Shown: positions 40,658 through 50,631 of the stretch, piece by piece
Numbering within the stretch: position 1 is the first letter of the stretch
Layout of the letters: each line of letters opens with the position of its first letter
NCBI RefSeq assembly: GCF_009295635.1
Contig: NZ_WHIW01000008.1
Coordinates: 1 to 64,000, forward strand
DNA from: Alkalilimnicola sp. S0819
Lineage (GTDB): Bacteria > Pseudomonadota > Gammaproteobacteria > Nitrococcales > WHIW01
Direction: 5' to 3'
Length of the DNA stretch: 64,000 nt
Program-made: the position numbers and the translations under genes
The notes under the pieces: model-generated
Databases searched by the model: none
Seen by the model: only the letters and a program-made list of their open reading frames with translations
Told to the model about the DNA's origin: nothing

Positions 40658-42243
40658 GCTATCTGTCCTTGTTGCTCTTCGGTGCCGAAGCTGATTCTAA
40701 AGCGCGCGCCGCGCTCGCTGGGCAGGTGTCTGAGCGTTGCGTGATTGAGTTCACATAACTCACGGCACAGGTACAGACCCAGGCCGGTGCCCTGGGCGGC
40801 TGTCGTAAAGAACGGTTCGAACAGCTGGGCGGCGTCTTCCGAGCGAATGCCGCGGCCGTTGTCGTGTACCTCCAGCGCCGGCAAGCCGTGTTCGTCGATC
40901 AGGCCGGTGAGTTCTATGCGCAGGGTCTGGGCGTCCAGACCGCCGTGCTTGCGGGCATTGCCGACGAGGTTGCCGACAATCTGCTGCAGGTGGTTGGGGT
41001 CGAAGCGAATCTCCAGATCCTTGGGCTCGGTGTGGATGCTGATCTGTAACTGCTCGCTGCGGCGCAACTCGGTGGCGAACCAGGCGAGCCACAGTTGCAG
41101 ACGCAGCGTCTGACCTTCCGGGCGCTGCCGACGCGAGAGCTGCAATACGCTGTCCACCACCTGGTTCAGGCGGTCGCTTTGCTTGCGGATGATCTCGGTG
41201 AGGCGCCGGTCGGCGTCGCTCAGGTCCTCGGCTTCCTCCAGCAGTTGGCCGGCGTGGCGTATGGCCGAGAGCGGGTTGCGGATCTCGTGGGCGATGCTGG
41301 CGGTGAGCCGGCCGAGCGAGGCGAGCTTGGCCTGCTGCACCTGGGCTTTGAGTGTGCTGCTGTCTCCCAGGAAGATCAGCCAGCCGTTGGCCAGGCGCCG
41401 GAAATCGCAGTGCAGCTCCCGGCCCCTGGCGCCCAACGGCGACGTGGGCTTGCGTCCACGCTGCCAGGTGTTCAGGGCATGGTTGAGGCTGGCCGAAACG
41501 TACTCCAGTTCCACGCCGGTGGTGTCAACCGGGCACCCCAGCAGCTGGGCGGCGGCCTGGTTCAGAAAGCGGATTCGCCGCTGCCCGTCCAGGGCGACCA
41601 CGCCGGCCTGTAGTTGCTGAACGATCAGGCCGTTGAGGTTCTGCAGTTCCTGCAGGTCCACCCGGCGGGCGTCGGCCAGGGCCTGGTTCTCCCGGCCCTG
41701 GCGGGCGAGCAGGCTGCCGGCCAGGGCGGTGACCAGCATGGCCACCCCCAGGGTGGCCACCTGGGTGTACCCGAGCGCGGGCGCGCCTTGGCGCAGATGC
41801 GCCCAGAGCTGCAGCAGAAACAGGGCGATGATCGCCACCGAGGCATAGAAGGCGGCGCTGCGCGCGGGCATGAGCAGGCTGGCGCCGGCCACGGCCACCA
41901 CCAGCAGCACCCCCAAGCCGTTGCCCACCGAGCCGGTCGCATAGATCAGTATCACCAGTGCCACCAGGTCGGTGGCTATCTGGGCATGGACCTGCAATTG
42001 CGCCGCGGGGGCGCGGCGGATGGTGAGTAGCAGCGCGATGATGCCGAGCAGCAGGTAGATGAGAGTGGTCGCGCCGAACAGCAACGGGTGCGTGGCCATG
42101 CCGTGGGCGGTGCCCAGGGTGCTCAGCATGACGATCAGCAGGGCCAGCGCGATGGCGAGCCGGTAATACGAGAGAATGCGTAGCGGGCGCCAGCTGTAGG
42201 TGTCGCCGCTGCCCAGCGGCTCGGGCGCCGTGCGCGTGCCCAT
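40654..42243 (-). CDS. pilS: Sensor histidine kinase PilS
   Basis: A 529-residue kinase. About six N-terminal membrane segments form the region that senses pilin level in PilS proteins. A PAS-like segment (VVALDGQRRIRFLNQAAAQL) follows. The HisKA motif is SIAHEIRNPLSAIRHAGQLL and the ATPase part contains VGNARKH (N box), VHDNGRGI and GTGLGLYLCREL. It phosphorylates PilR. ATG 42243 is chosen; it begins four bases after the stop of a small membrane ORF. A GTG at 42279 would overlap that ORF. Confidence 0.95.
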   Translation of the reverse strand: MGTRTAPEPLGSGDTYSWRPLRILSYYRLAIALALLIVMLSTLGTAHGMATHPLLFGATTLIYLLLGIIALLLTIRRAPAAQLQVHAQIATDLVALVILIYATGSVGNGLGVLLVVAVAGASLLMPARSAAFYASVAIIALFLLQLWAHLRQGAPALGYTQVATLGVAMLVTALAGSLLARQGRENQALADARRVDLQELQNLNGLIVQQLQAGVVALDGQRRIRFLNQAAAQLLGCPVDTTGVELEYVSASLNHALNTWQRGRKPTSPLGARGRELHCDFRRLANGWLIFLGDSSTLKAQVQQAKLASLGRLTASIAHEIRNPLSAIRHAGQLLEEAEDLSDADRRLTEIIRKQSDRLNQVVDSVLQLSRRQRPEGQTLRLQLWLAWFATELRRSEQLQISIHTEPKDLEIRFDPNHLQQIVGNLVGNARKHGGLDAQTLRIELTGLIDEHGLPALEVHDNGRGIRSEDAAQLFEPFFTTAAQGTGLGLYLCRELCELNHATLRHLPSERGARFRISFGTEEQQGQIA

Positions 42244-42247
42244 GGGT

Positions 42248-42343
42248 TTACTCGCTGTCTTGCTTGTTGCGCCCGGCACGCGCCCAGCGGAACAAGCCGA
42301 TGAGCAGCAGGACGATCAGGGCGATGAAGATTAGCCGTGCCAT
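42248..42343 (-). CDS. 31-residue single-pass membrane micro-protein upstream of pilS
   Basis: A short minus-strand ORF begins at ATG 42343 and ends four bases before pilS. It encodes one hydrophobic helix (LIFIALIVLLLLIG minus one Leu, residues 4-16) and a positively charged tail ending RWARAGRNKQDSE. The layout (membrane helix, then Arg/Trp) recalls the N-terminus of the small PP0621-type zinc-ribbon proteins often encoded beside pilS, but the ribbon is absent. It could be a truncated homologue or a distinct micro-protein; there is no strong ribosome binding site. Confidence 0.4.
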   Translation of the reverse strand: MARLIFIALIVLLLIGLFRWARAGRNKQDSE

Positions 42344-42492
42344 GGCGCTAGTGTCATGACAAACGCCTCAGCGTGCAAGAGAGCCGCGGATTCGCCCCCC
42401 GGGGGGAGGTGCCCGCGAAAGAGGCCGCCGGCCAAGCGTTCCTTGACCGCCTTGCCGACCGTGTCCCGGCAGCGGGCTACGGCCCTTTGTCT

Positions 42493-42521
42493 TTGATTTG
42501 CGGCCATGCATGGTGGAGAAT
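42493..42521 (+). promoter_or_regulatory. Tentative promoter for sucCD
   Basis: TTGATT (42493-42498), a 17-base spacer and gagaat (42516-42521) lie 35 bases before the sucC start codon in a 212-base gap. Each hexamer is a partial match. Nothing else was recognised between pilS and sucC. Confidence 0.35.
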
Positions 42522-42555
42522 ACGGCGCTCACTTTGCACCGGAGGTTGGTGGTAA

Positions 42556-43728
42556 ATGAACCTGCATGAGTTCCAGGCGAAGCATCTTTTCGCCAAATAC
42601 GGTATTTCCGTCCCGCAGGGCTATGTGGCTCGCTCGTCCGACGAGGCGAAGAAGGCGGCCCAGGAACTGGGCGGCGATCTGTGGGTGGTGAAGGCCCAGG
42701 TGCACGCGGGTGGTCGCGGCAAGGCCGGTGGCGTGAAGGTGGTCAAGAGCCACGATGAACTCGTTGCATATGCCGATTCCATTCTCGGCACCAACCTGGT
42801 CACTGACCAGACAGACGACAAGGGCTTGCCCATCAATTCCGTGATGGTCGAACAGGGCCTGAGCATCGAGCGCGAACTGTATCTGGGCGCGCTGGTGGAT
42901 CGCGCTACCCGCCGGGTGGTGTTCATGGCTTCCTCCGAGGGCGGCATGGATATCGAGGAAGTCGCCGAGAACGAACCGGAGAAGATCCATACCATCGAGG
43001 TGAACCCGGCCGCCGGCCTGCAGCCCTACCAAGGCCGTCAGCTGGCCTTCGCCCTGGGGCTGGAAGGCAAGCAGGTCGGTCAGCTGGTGAAGATCATGCA
43101 AGGTCTTTACAAGATGTTCGAGGAGCGGGACCTGTCCCTGGTGGAGATCAACCCCTTGATCGTCACCGGCGAAGGCCAGCTGCTGGCGCTGGACGCCAAG
43201 GTCAACGTCGATGACAACGCGCTGGAAGTGGGCCGCCAGGCCGAGATCGCCGACATGCGCGATACCAGCCAGGAAGACCCCACCGAGGTGGAGGCTCAGG
43301 AATACGGCCTGAACTACATCACCCTGGACGGCAACATCGGCTGCATGGTCAACGGCGCGGGTCTGGCCATGGCCACCATGGACGTGATCAAGCTGCAGGG
43401 CGGCGACCCGGCCAACTTCCTGGACGTGGGCGGCGGCGCCAACAAGGAGCGCGTCACCGAGGCGTTCAAGCTCATTCTCTCCAGCGACCGGGTGCAGGGC
43501 ATTCTGGTCAATATCTTCGGCGGCATCGTTCGCTGCGACATGATCGCCGAGGGCATCATGGCCGCCGTGAAAGAGGTGGGTGTCGAAGTGCCGGTGGTGG
43601 TGCGCCTGGAGGGCACCAATGTCGAGCAGGGCAAGGCGCTGCTGCGCGATAGCGGCATGGCCATCATCCCCGCCGACGACCTGACCGACGCGGCCAAGAA
43701 GGTCGTGGACGCGGTTGCCCAGGCCTGA
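42556..43728 (+). CDS. sucC: Succinyl-CoA synthetase beta subunit (ADP-forming)
   Basis: A 390-residue SucC. The ATP-grasp N-terminus ([16 protein letters not shown]) contains [19 protein letters not shown]-terminal CoA-ligase domain contains [15 protein letters not shown] and [11 protein letters not shown]. With SucD it makes ATP from succinyl-CoA in the TCA cycle. It is followed after 27 bases by sucD; no other TCA genes (sucAB, lpd) are adjacent. Confidence 0.97.
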   Translation: MNLHEFQAKHLFAKYGISVPQGYVARSSDEAKKAAQELGGDLWVVKAQVHAGGRGKAGGVKVVKSHDELVAYADSILGTNLVTDQTDDKGLPINSVMVEQGLSIERELYLGALVDRATRRVVFMASSEGGMDIEEVAENEPEKIHTIEVNPAAGLQPYQGRQLAFALGLEGKQVGQLVKIMQGLYKMFEERDLSLVEINPLIVTGEGQLLALDAKVNVDDNALEVGRQAEIADMRDTSQEDPTEVEAQEYGLNYITLDGNIGCMVNGAGLAMATMDVIKLQGGDPANFLDVGGGANKERVTEAFKLILSSDRVQGILVNIFGGIVRCDMIAEGIMAAVKEVGVEVPVVVRLEGTNVEQGKALLRDSGMAIIPADDLTDAAKKVVDAVAQA

Positions 43729-43755
43729 ACCACCGAATTCCGAGGACGCGAAATC

Positions 43756-44628
43756 ATGAGTATTCTTGTCGACAAGAACACGAAGGTCATTGTTCAGGGC
43801 TTCACCGGCGCCCAGGGCACCTTCCACGCTGAACAGTGCATCGCCTACGGCACCCAGGTGGTCGGGGGCGTGACCCCGGGCCGCGGCGGCCAGACCCATC
43901 TGGACCGTCCGGTGTTCAACACCGTGCGTGACGCCGTCGCTGACACCGGCGCCGACGCCTCCATGATCTACGTGCCGGCCGCCTTCGCCGCCGACGCGAT
44001 CCTGGAAGCGGCCGAGGCCGGCGTCAAGGTCATCGCCTGCATCACCGAGGGCATCCCGGTGATGGACATGCTCAAGGTGAAGGCCGCCCTGGAGCACAGC
44101 GATGTGCGCCTGATCGGGCCGAACTGCCCGGGCATCATTACTCCCGGTGAGTGCAAGATCGGCATCATGCCGGGGCACATCCACCAGGCGGGCAAGATCG
44201 GCATCGTCTCCCGTTCCGGCACCCTCACCTACGAGGCGGTCAAGCAGACCTCCGACGCGGGCCTGGGCCAGAGCACCTGTGTCGGCATCGGCGGTGACCC
44301 GATCCACGGCATGAACTTCATCGACTGCCTGGCGGAGTTCGAGGCGGACCCCAAGACCAAGGGCATCGTCATGGTGGGTGAGATCGGCGGTACCGCCGAA
44401 GAGGAAGCCGCCGAGTTCATCAAGAGCAATGTGCGCAAGCCGGTGGTGGGTTACATCGCCGGTGTTACCGCCCCGCCGGGCAAGCGCATGGGCCATGCCG
44501 GCGCTATCATCAGCGGCGGCAAGGGTACCGCCAAGGACAAGTTCGCCGCGCTGGAAGCGGCCGGTGTCGCCATCGTGCGCTCCCCGGCCGAGATCGGCGC
44601 GCGGATGAACGAGTTCTTTAAAGGCTAA
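43756..44628 (+). CDS. sucD: Succinyl-CoA synthetase alpha subunit
   Basis: A 290-residue SucD. The N-terminal CoA-binding Rossmann domain has [19 protein letters not shown]. The CoA-ligase domain has [20 protein letters not shown], and the phosphohistidine is supplied by [11 protein letters not shown] / [17 protein letters not shown] (the His of GHAGAI). It completes the SucCD pair. A repeat-type hairpin and a strong terminator follow. Confidence 0.97.
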   Translation: MSILVDKNTKVIVQGFTGAQGTFHAEQCIAYGTQVVGGVTPGRGGQTHLDRPVFNTVRDAVADTGADASMIYVPAAFAADAILEAAEAGVKVIACITEGIPVMDMLKVKAALEHSDVRLIGPNCPGIITPGECKIGIMPGHIHQAGKIGIVSRSGTLTYEAVKQTSDAGLGQSTCVGIGGDPIHGMNFIDCLAEFEADPKTKGIVMVGEIGGTAEEEAAEFIKSNVRKPVVGYIAGVTAPPGKRMGHAGAIISGGKGTAKDKFAALEAAGVAIVRSPAEIGARMNEFFKG

Positions 44629-45093
<465 letters not shown>

Positions 45094-45113
45094 GCGCGAT
45101 GCAAACGCCCTCC

Positions 45114-45140
45114 GCAGGGGCGGCCACGAGCCGTCCCTGC
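45114..45140. terminator. Bidirectional hairpin between convergent glnB and bamD
   Basis: 11-bp stem gcaggggcggc / gccgtccctgc (one G-T pair) with loop cacga, 21 and 17 bases from the two stop codons. It lacks a long T-run. Confidence 0.55.
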
Positions 45141-45156
45141 CGGGCCCATGGGGCTG

Positions 45157-45951
45157 TCAGCCTTCCAGCGCCGGGTGCTGCGGGTAATTCAGCCGAATGA
45201 TCCGTAGCACGTCTTCCCGCAGCTCTTCCAGCTCCAGCGCCGCGTAGGCGCGCGCCAGAATTCCCAGCGCTTCGTAGGTGGCAGAGCTGCTGGCGTAGTC
45301 TTCCATGATCCCCTGTGCCCGCTTGGCCGCGGCGATATAGGCTTGGTTCTCGAAGTAATGCCGCGCCACGTGCAGCTCGTGCCGCGCCAGATCTTCCCGG
45401 ATCTCCAGCATGCGCTTGCGTCCGTCTTCGGCGTACTCGCTATCCGGGTAGCGCTCCACCAGTTCCTGGAAATCGTAGAAGGCCTGGCGCAGGGGTTCCG
45501 GGTCACGGTAGCTGCGGTCAATGCCGAACACGCGCGAGAGCAGGTCGCGCCCGCGGTTCAGGTTCGCCATCGCACGCATATAATGAACGTAGGCCGCCTG
45601 CGGCGAGCGTGGGTTGGCGCGCAGGTAGCGGTCCGCCGCCGCCATCACCGCTGCCGATTCTTCCAGCTGGTAGTAGGCGTAGAGGGTGTCCAGCTGAGCC
45701 TGTTTGGCGTAGGTGCTGAAGGGGAAGTTGGCCTGCAGGCGTTCCAGCCTGTCCACCGCGGTGGCGTAATCTCCGCTGCGCATCAACCGCTGCGCGCTCT
45801 GGTAAAGTTCCTCCACCGACATATCGGCGGTTTCATCCACGGTGGGGTTCAGCGGATCCCCGGAATAGTTCTTGGGGCCGCCGCCCAGCATGGAGCAGCC
45901 TCCCAGAGGCAGCAGCACCAGTAACAGCAGCAAAGGTTTGATTGACTTCAT
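45157..45951 (-). CDS. bamD: Outer-membrane assembly lipoprotein BamD
   Basis: A 264-residue lipoprotein. A signal peptide with Leu run and lipobox PLGGCSM is followed by TPR repeats (VEELYQSAQRLMRSGDYATA, PFSTYAKQAQLDTLYAYYQ, FQELVERYPDSEYAEDGRKR). BamD links the lipoproteins to BamA in the barrel-assembly machine that folds LptD and other porins. ATG 45951 is chosen because it starts the signal peptide; the 12-codon upstream extension is not typical. It is divergent from rluD, as in many gammaproteobacteria. Confidence 0.95.
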   Translation of the reverse strand: MKSIKPLLLLLVLLPLGGCSMLGGGPKNYSGDPLNPTVDETADMSVEELYQSAQRLMRSGDYATAVDRLERLQANFPFSTYAKQAQLDTLYAYYQLEESAAVMAAADRYLRANPRSPQAAYVHYMRAMANLNRGRDLLSRVFGIDRSYRDPEPLRQAFYDFQELVERYPDSEYAEDGRKRMLEIREDLARHELHVARHYFENQAYIAAAKRAQGIMEDYASSSATYEALGILARAYAALELEELREDVLRIIRLNYPQHPALEG

Positions 45952-46028
45952 GTCCTCGATTTCACGCCGGGCCCACAAGCGCTCCATTGTAGGGAAAGCC
46001 GCCTTCTCCCACCAGCGGCGTGCCGCCC

Positions 46029-46988
46029 ATGGCTGAGCCCGTGGAGCGCGCCGTGCAGATACCCTTCGAGGCGGTGGGCCGACGCATCGACCAGGTGCTC
46101 GCCGAGCTCATCCCCGATTTCTCCCGCAGCCGCCTGCAGCAGTGGCTGAAGGAGGGGCGGGTGAGCGTGGACGGCCGCCAGCTAAAGCCCAGGGACAAGG
46201 TGCTGGGGGGCGAGCAGGTGCGGCTGCGCGCGGAGCTGGAATCCGAGACCCGGGTGGAGGCGGAGGCTATCCCCCTGGATGTGGTCCACCAGGACGAGGC
46301 CCTGTTGGTGGTCCACAAGCCGGCGGGGCTGGTGGTGCACCCGGGGGCGGGCAATCCATCGGGTACCCTGCAGAACGCCTTGCTGCATCATGATTCGGAG
46401 CTTGCCGCCGTGCCCCGCTGCGGCATCGTCCATCGGCTGGACAAGGACACCAGTGGCTTGATGGTGGTGGCGCGCACCCTCACCGCTCACAAGCGGCTGG
46501 TGGAGCAATTGCAGGCACGCACCGTGAGCCGGCGCTATCTGGCGCTGCTCAACGGCACACTGGTGGCCGGCGGCACGGTGGACGCCCCGCTGGGGCGTCA
46601 TCCGCGGGATCGCAAGCGCATGGCGGTGGTGGGGGGCGGCCGGGAGGCCATCACCCATTACCGGGTGCGCGAGCGTTTCGCCGCTCATACCCTGGTGGAG
46701 TGTCGCCTGGAGACCGGGCGCACTCATCAGATCCGGGTGCACATGGCGCATTTGCGCCATCCGCTGCTCGGTGACCCGGTCTATGGCGGGCGGCCCATGT
46801 TGCCGCGGGGCGCTTCCGAGGCGCAGCGCCGGGCAATCCAGTGCTTCGGGCGTCAGGCGCTGCACGCTTGGTCCCTGGGGTTGGAGCATCCGCTTGACGG
46901 CGAGCCCATGAGCTGGGAAGTGCCCTTGGCCGAGGATATGCAACATCTGCTGGCCGCACTGCGGGGGGAGCTCGATGAGCAGCCCTGA
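46029..46988 (+). CDS. rluD: 23S rRNA pseudouridine synthase RluD
   Basis: A 319-residue RluA-family enzyme. An N-terminal S4 domain (RIDQVLAELIPDFSRSRLQQ) is followed by the catalytic core with VVHKPAGLVVHPGAGN, the catalytic Asp in HRLDKDTSGLMVVA, and the RTHQIRVHMAHLRHPLLGD motif. It modifies helix 69 of 23S rRNA. ATG 46029 is preferred to GTG 46020. It overlaps pgeF by 14 bases, the standard bamD / rluD-pgeF-clpB neighbourhood. Confidence 0.94.
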   Translation: MAEPVERAVQIPFEAVGRRIDQVLAELIPDFSRSRLQQWLKEGRVSVDGRQLKPRDKVLGGEQVRLRAELESETRVEAEAIPLDVVHQDEALLVVHKPAGLVVHPGAGNPSGTLQNALLHHDSELAAVPRCGIVHRLDKDTSGLMVVARTLTAHKRLVEQLQARTVSRRYLALLNGTLVAGGTVDAPLGRHPRDRKRMAVVGGGREAITHYRVRERFAAHTLVECRLETGRTHQIRVHMAHLRHPLLGDPVYGGRPMLPRGASEAQRRAIQCFGRQALHAWSLGLEHPLDGEPMSWEVPLAEDMQHLLAALRGELDEQP

Positions 46989-47715
46989 GCCGCTGTTGCC
47001 CGACTGGCCCGCACCGGCGGGGGTGCGGGCGGCGGTGAGCACCCGGGTTGGCGGCGTGAGCCATGCGCCCTACGACAGCCTGAACCTGGGCGCCCATGTG
47101 GGGGATGAACCCCGGGCGGTGGCCGAGAACCGTCGCCGGCTGGCCCAGGCGCTCGATCTGCCGGCACCGCCCCGGTGGCTTTCCCAGGTCCACGGCGTGC
47201 GGGTGGCCGCGGCCCATGACGCCGCGCCCGACGAGGCGGCTGATGGTGCCTGGACCGATCGCGCGGGCGTGGTTTGCGCCGTACTCACCGCTGACTGCCT
47301 GCCGGTACTGCTTTGTGACCGAGCCGGCACCCGGGTGGCCGCGGCCCACGCCGGCTGGCGGGGGTTGGCGAACGGGGTGCTGGAGGCCGCGGTGCGCACC
47401 TTGGGTGTACCGGGCGAGGAGTTGCTCGCCTGGCTGGGCCCGGCCATCGCCCAGCCGCGTTTCGAGGTGGGCGGCGAGGTGCGCGATGCGTTCCTGGTGG
47501 GCCAAGCCCAGGCCGATCGCTGTTTCCGACCGTCCGAGCAGGGGCGCTGGCTGGCGGATCTGTACGGGCTGGCGCGGCTGCGCCTGGCGGCAGTGGGGGT
47601 GCGGGCCGTATACGGGGGTGGCCTTTGTACCTTTGATGACCCGCGGTTCTATTCCTACCGGGGTGAAGGGGTCACCGGGCGCTTTGGCAGTTTGATATGG
47701 CTTGAGGCCGGCTGA
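46975..47715 (+). CDS. pgeF: Peptidoglycan editing factor PgeF (YfiH/laccase-domain)
   Basis: A 246-residue Cu-oxidase_4/YfiH protein. The metal-binding site residues lie in SQVHGVRV (His), TADCLPVLL (Cys) and AAHAGWRGLANGVLE (His). Other segments are NLGAHVGDEP and the C-terminal DPRFYSYRGEGVTGR. In E. coli PgeF removes wrongly incorporated L-Ser from UDP-MurNAc; relatives have purine nucleoside phosphorylase activity. It starts inside rluD and is followed by a repeat-bearing 287-base gap before clpB. Confidence 0.92.
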   Translation: MSSPEPLLPDWPAPAGVRAAVSTRVGGVSHAPYDSLNLGAHVGDEPRAVAENRRRLAQALDLPAPPRWLSQVHGVRVAAAHDAAPDEAADGAWTDRAGVVCAVLTADCLPVLLCDRAGTRVAAAHAGWRGLANGVLEAAVRTLGVPGEELLAWLGPAIAQPRFEVGGEVRDAFLVGQAQADRCFRPSEQGRWLADLYGLARLRLAAVGVRAVYGGGLCTFDDPRFYSYRGEGVTGRFGSLIWLEAG

Positions 47716-47720
47716 GCGGG

Positions 47721-47825
47721 TTCGCGGCCAAGGCCGATCCCCCGGCACCACTGATGTGTCTTGCTTCCCCATTTCTTGGCGCTCGCACTCTCCCTTCCCC
47801 CGGTGGGAGCGGTCTTGGCCGCGAA
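47721..47825. repeat. Inverted pair of REP-like elements between pgeF and clpB
   Basis: The left copy ttcgcggccaaggcc (47721-47735) and right copy ggtcttggccgcgaa (47811-47825) are near-perfect reverse complements 75 bases apart. The right copy is preceded by ggtgggagc. Similar GTAGGAGC/GCGGCC-type pieces occur after prs, clpB, hslO and sucD. Confidence 0.6.
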
Positions 47826-47868
47826 TTCCCTCCTCGCTCCTCCCTCCCTCTCTGAACTTCTCCTGGCG

Positions 47869-47895
47869 TTAGCACTCTTATTGACAGAGTGCTAA
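47869..47895. promoter_or_regulatory. Perfect CIRCE operator (HrcA binding site) before clpB
   Basis: TTAGCACTC-N9-GAGTGCTAA matches the CIRCE consensus at all 18 arm positions. HrcA bound here would block the overlapping clpB promoter until heat shock releases it. hrcA itself is not in the window. Confidence 0.95.
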
Positions 47896-47907
47896 TTTTG
47901 CTAAACT
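47881..47907 (+). promoter_or_regulatory. Sigma-70-like clpB promoter overlapping CIRCE
   Basis: The -35 TTGACA (47881-47886) starts in the CIRCE spacer and extends into its right arm. A -10-like taaact (47902-47907) lies 15 bases downstream, a short spacing. The start site would lie near 47914, about 90 bases before the clpB start codon. Confidence 0.5.
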
Positions 47908-48002
47908 GTTAGGCAATGACTGATCGCGGTCGCGGCGTTTGCAAGTTCGCCCGGCGTGCCCCAGTTGAGCGTATACGGACCCGTTGCGAGGACGTTTCAA
48001 CC

Positions 48003-50594
48003 ATGCGCATGGACAGACTCACCACCAAGTTCCAGATGGCTCTGGCCGACGCCCAGAGCCTGGCCGTGGGCCGGGATCACCAGATGATCGAGCCGGCCCA
48101 TTTGCTCACCGCCATGCTCGATCAGGAGGGTGGCAGCGTGCGCCACTTGTTGAATCAGGCCGGCGTCAACGTCAACTACCTGCGCTCCCAGCTGGGCAAT
48201 CGCCTGGAGGGCCTGCCCACCGTCTCCGGTGCCGGCGGTGACGTGCACCTGTCCAACGACCTGGGCAAGCTGCTCAACCTCACCGACAAGCTCGCCCAGA
48301 AGCGCAAGGACCAGTACGTCTCCAGCGAGCTGTTCGTGCTCGCCTGCCTGGAAGGCGCGGGCGAGACCGGCGAGCTGCTGCGCAAGGCCGGCGCCGACAA
48401 GGCGGCCCTGGAACAGGCCGTGGAGGACATGCGCGGCGGCCAGCGCGTCGACGACCCCAACGCCGAGGAGCAGCGCCAGGCGCTGGAGAAATACACCATC
48501 GACCTCACCGAGCGGGCCGAGCAGGGCAAGCTGGACCCGGTGATCGGCCGCGACGACGAGATCCGCCGCACCGTGCAGGTGCTGCAGCGGCGCACCAAGA
48601 ACAACCCGGTGCTGATCGGCGAGCCCGGCGTGGGCAAGACCGCCATTGCCGAAGGGCTGGCCAGCCGCATCGTCAACGGCGAGGTGCCCGAGGCGCTGAA
48701 GAACCGGCGCCTGCTGAGCCTGGACATGGGCGCGCTGATTGCCGGCGCCAAATTCCGCGGTGAGTTCGAGGAGCGCCTGAAAGGCGTACTCAATGATCTT
48801 GCCAAGCAGGAAGGCCAGGTGATCCTGTTCATCGACGAGATCCATACCATCGTTGGTGCCGGGAAGGCGGAAGGCTCCATGGACGCGGGCAATATGTTGA
48901 AGCCCGCGCTCGCCCGCGGCGAACTGCACTGCATCGGCGCCACCACCCTGGACGAGTACCGCCAGTACATCGAGAAGGACGCCGCCCTGGAGCGGCGCTT
49001 CCAGAAGGTGCAGGTGGACGAGCCCAGCGTAGAGGATACGGTGGCGATTCTGCGCGGCCTCAAGGAGCGCTACGAAGTGCACCACGGGGTGGAGATCACC
49101 GACCCGGCCATTGTCGCCGCGGCGACGCTCTCCCACCGCTACATCACCGACCGGCAGCTGCCGGACAAGGCCATCGACCTGATTGACGAGGCCGCCAGCC
49201 GGATCCGCATCGAGATCGACTCCAAGCCCGAGGAAATGGATCGCCTGGAGCGGCGCCTGATTCAGCTCAAGATCGAGCGCGAGGCGCTGGCCAAGGAATC
49301 CGACGAGGCCTCGAAGAAGCGCCTGGAGGCGCTGGAAGAGGAAATTTCCGAGCTCGAGAGCAAGTTCCGCGACCTGGAAGAGATCTGGAGCTCCGAGAAG
49401 GCGGCGGTGGAGGGCACCTCCAACATCAAGGAGGCGCTGGAGCGCGCCCGTCAGGAGTTGGAAACCGCCCGCCGCGCGGGTGATCTGCAGCGCATGTCCG
49501 AGCTGCAGTACGGCCGCATCCCCGATCTGGAGCGACAGCTGGACATGGCCGCCCAGGCGGAAATGCACGAGATGACCCTGCTGCGCAACAAGGTGGCCGA
49601 GGAGGAGATCGCCGAGGTGGTCTCCAAGTGGACCGGCATCCCCGTGTCCAAGATGCTGGAAGGCGAGCGGGACAAGCTGCTGCGCATGGAAGAGGAGCTG
49701 CAGAAGCGGGTCATCGGTCAGCGCGAGGCGGTCTCGGCGGTGTCCAACGCCATCCGCCGCTCCCGCGCCGGGCTCTCCGACCCGAACCGTCCCAACGGCT
49801 CCTTCCTGTTCCTGGGGCCCACCGGCGTGGGCAAGACGGAGCTGTGCAAGGCGCTGGCCTCTTTCCTCTTCGACACCGAAGAGGCCATGATCCGCGTCGA
49901 CATGTCGGAGTTCATGGAAAAGCACGCGGTGGCGCGGCTGATCGGCGCGCCTCCGGGTTACGTGGGCTTCGAGCAGGGCGGTTATCTCACCGAAGCCGTG
50001 CGCCGCAAGCCCTATTCGGTGATCCTGCTCGACGAGGTGGAGAAGGCGCATCCGGATGTGTTCAACATCCTGCTGCAGGTGCTCGATGACGGGCGCCTTA
50101 CCGACAGCCACGGCCGCACGGTGGATTTTCGCAACACCGTGGTGGTGATGACCTCCAACCTCGGCTCCCAGATCATCCAGGAGCAAACCGGCGAGGGTCA
50201 GTACGCGCAGATGAAGGATTCGGTGATGGAGCTGGTCGGCGCGCATTTCCGCCCCGAGTTCATCAACCGCATCGACGAGGTGGTGGTCTTCCACCCGCTG
50301 GGTCGCGAGCAGATCCGCCGCATCACCGAGATTCAGCTCCATTACCTGGACCAGCGTCTTGCCGAGCGGGACATGGGCCTGGCGCTCAGCGAGGCCGCGC
50401 TCGACAAGCTCGGCGAGGCCGGTTTCGACCCGGTCTACGGTGCCCGCCCGTTGAAGCGGGTCATCCAGCACCAGGTGGAGAACCGCCTGGCGCAGGAGAT
50501 CCTGCGGGGGGCCTACGGTGACGGCGACCAGATTCGGGTGGATGTAAAAGACGGCGAGTTCGTGTTCGAGAAGGGCGCGCGCAGGGCCGCATAA
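48003..50594 (+). CDS. clpB: ATP-dependent disaggregase ClpB (Hsp104 family)
   Basis: An 863-residue ClpB. It has a Clp N-domain ([20 protein letters not shown]), NBD1 with Walker [11 protein letters not shown] and Walker [10 protein letters not shown], and the coiled-coil M-domain (residues ~410-530). NBD2 carries Walker [11 protein letters not shown] and ends [18 protein letters not shown]. It resolves aggregates with DnaK. ATG 48003 has a ribosome binding site (gagga) and matches family length; an in-frame ATG at 47916 lies at the predicted transcription start and would add 29 atypical residues. Regulated by CIRCE/HrcA. Confidence 0.97.
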   Translation: MRMDRLTTKFQMALADAQSLAVGRDHQMIEPAHLLTAMLDQEGGSVRHLLNQAGVNVNYLRSQLGNRLEGLPTVSGAGGDVHLSNDLGKLLNLTDKLAQKRKDQYVSSELFVLACLEGAGETGELLRKAGADKAALEQAVEDMRGGQRVDDPNAEEQRQALEKYTIDLTERAEQGKLDPVIGRDDEIRRTVQVLQRRTKNNPVLIGEPGVGKTAIAEGLASRIVNGEVPEALKNRRLLSLDMGALIAGAKFRGEFEERLKGVLNDLAKQEGQVILFIDEIHTIVGAGKAEGSMDAGNMLKPALARGELHCIGATTLDEYRQYIEKDAALERRFQKVQVDEPSVEDTVAILRGLKERYEVHHGVEITDPAIVAAATLSHRYITDRQLPDKAIDLIDEAASRIRIEIDSKPEEMDRLERRLIQLKIEREALAKESDEASKKRLEALEEEISELESKFRDLEEIWSSEKAAVEGTSNIKEALERARQELETARRAGDLQRMSELQYGRIPDLERQLDMAAQAEMHEMTLLRNKVAEEEIAEVVSKWTGIPVSKMLEGERDKLLRMEEELQKRVIGQREAVSAVSNAIRRSRAGLSDPNRPNGSFLFLGPTGVGKTELCKALASFLFDTEEAMIRVDMSEFMEKHAVARLIGAPPGYVGFEQGGYLTEAVRRKPYSVILLDEVEKAHPDVFNILLQVLDDGRLTDSHGRTVDFRNTVVVMTSNLGSQIIQEQTGEGQYAQMKDSVMELVGAHFRPEFINRIDEVVVFHPLGREQIRRITEIQLHYLDQRLAERDMGLALSEAALDKLGEAGFDPVYGARPLKRVIQHQVENRLAQEILRGAYGDGDQIRVDVKDGEFVFEKGARRAA

Positions 50595-50631
50595 GGCCCG
50601 CTCCTACGGCCGAGGGTAGAGCCGGCGGGTC

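Noticed and set aside
47916..48002. 29-residue N-terminal extension of ClpB from ATG 47916
   Set aside because: It lies at the predicted transcription start and lacks a ribosome binding site; the family N-terminus begins at 48003.
47997..50471. Minus-strand open frame of 824 codons
   Set aside because: Antisense shadow of clpB, with no recognisable domain.
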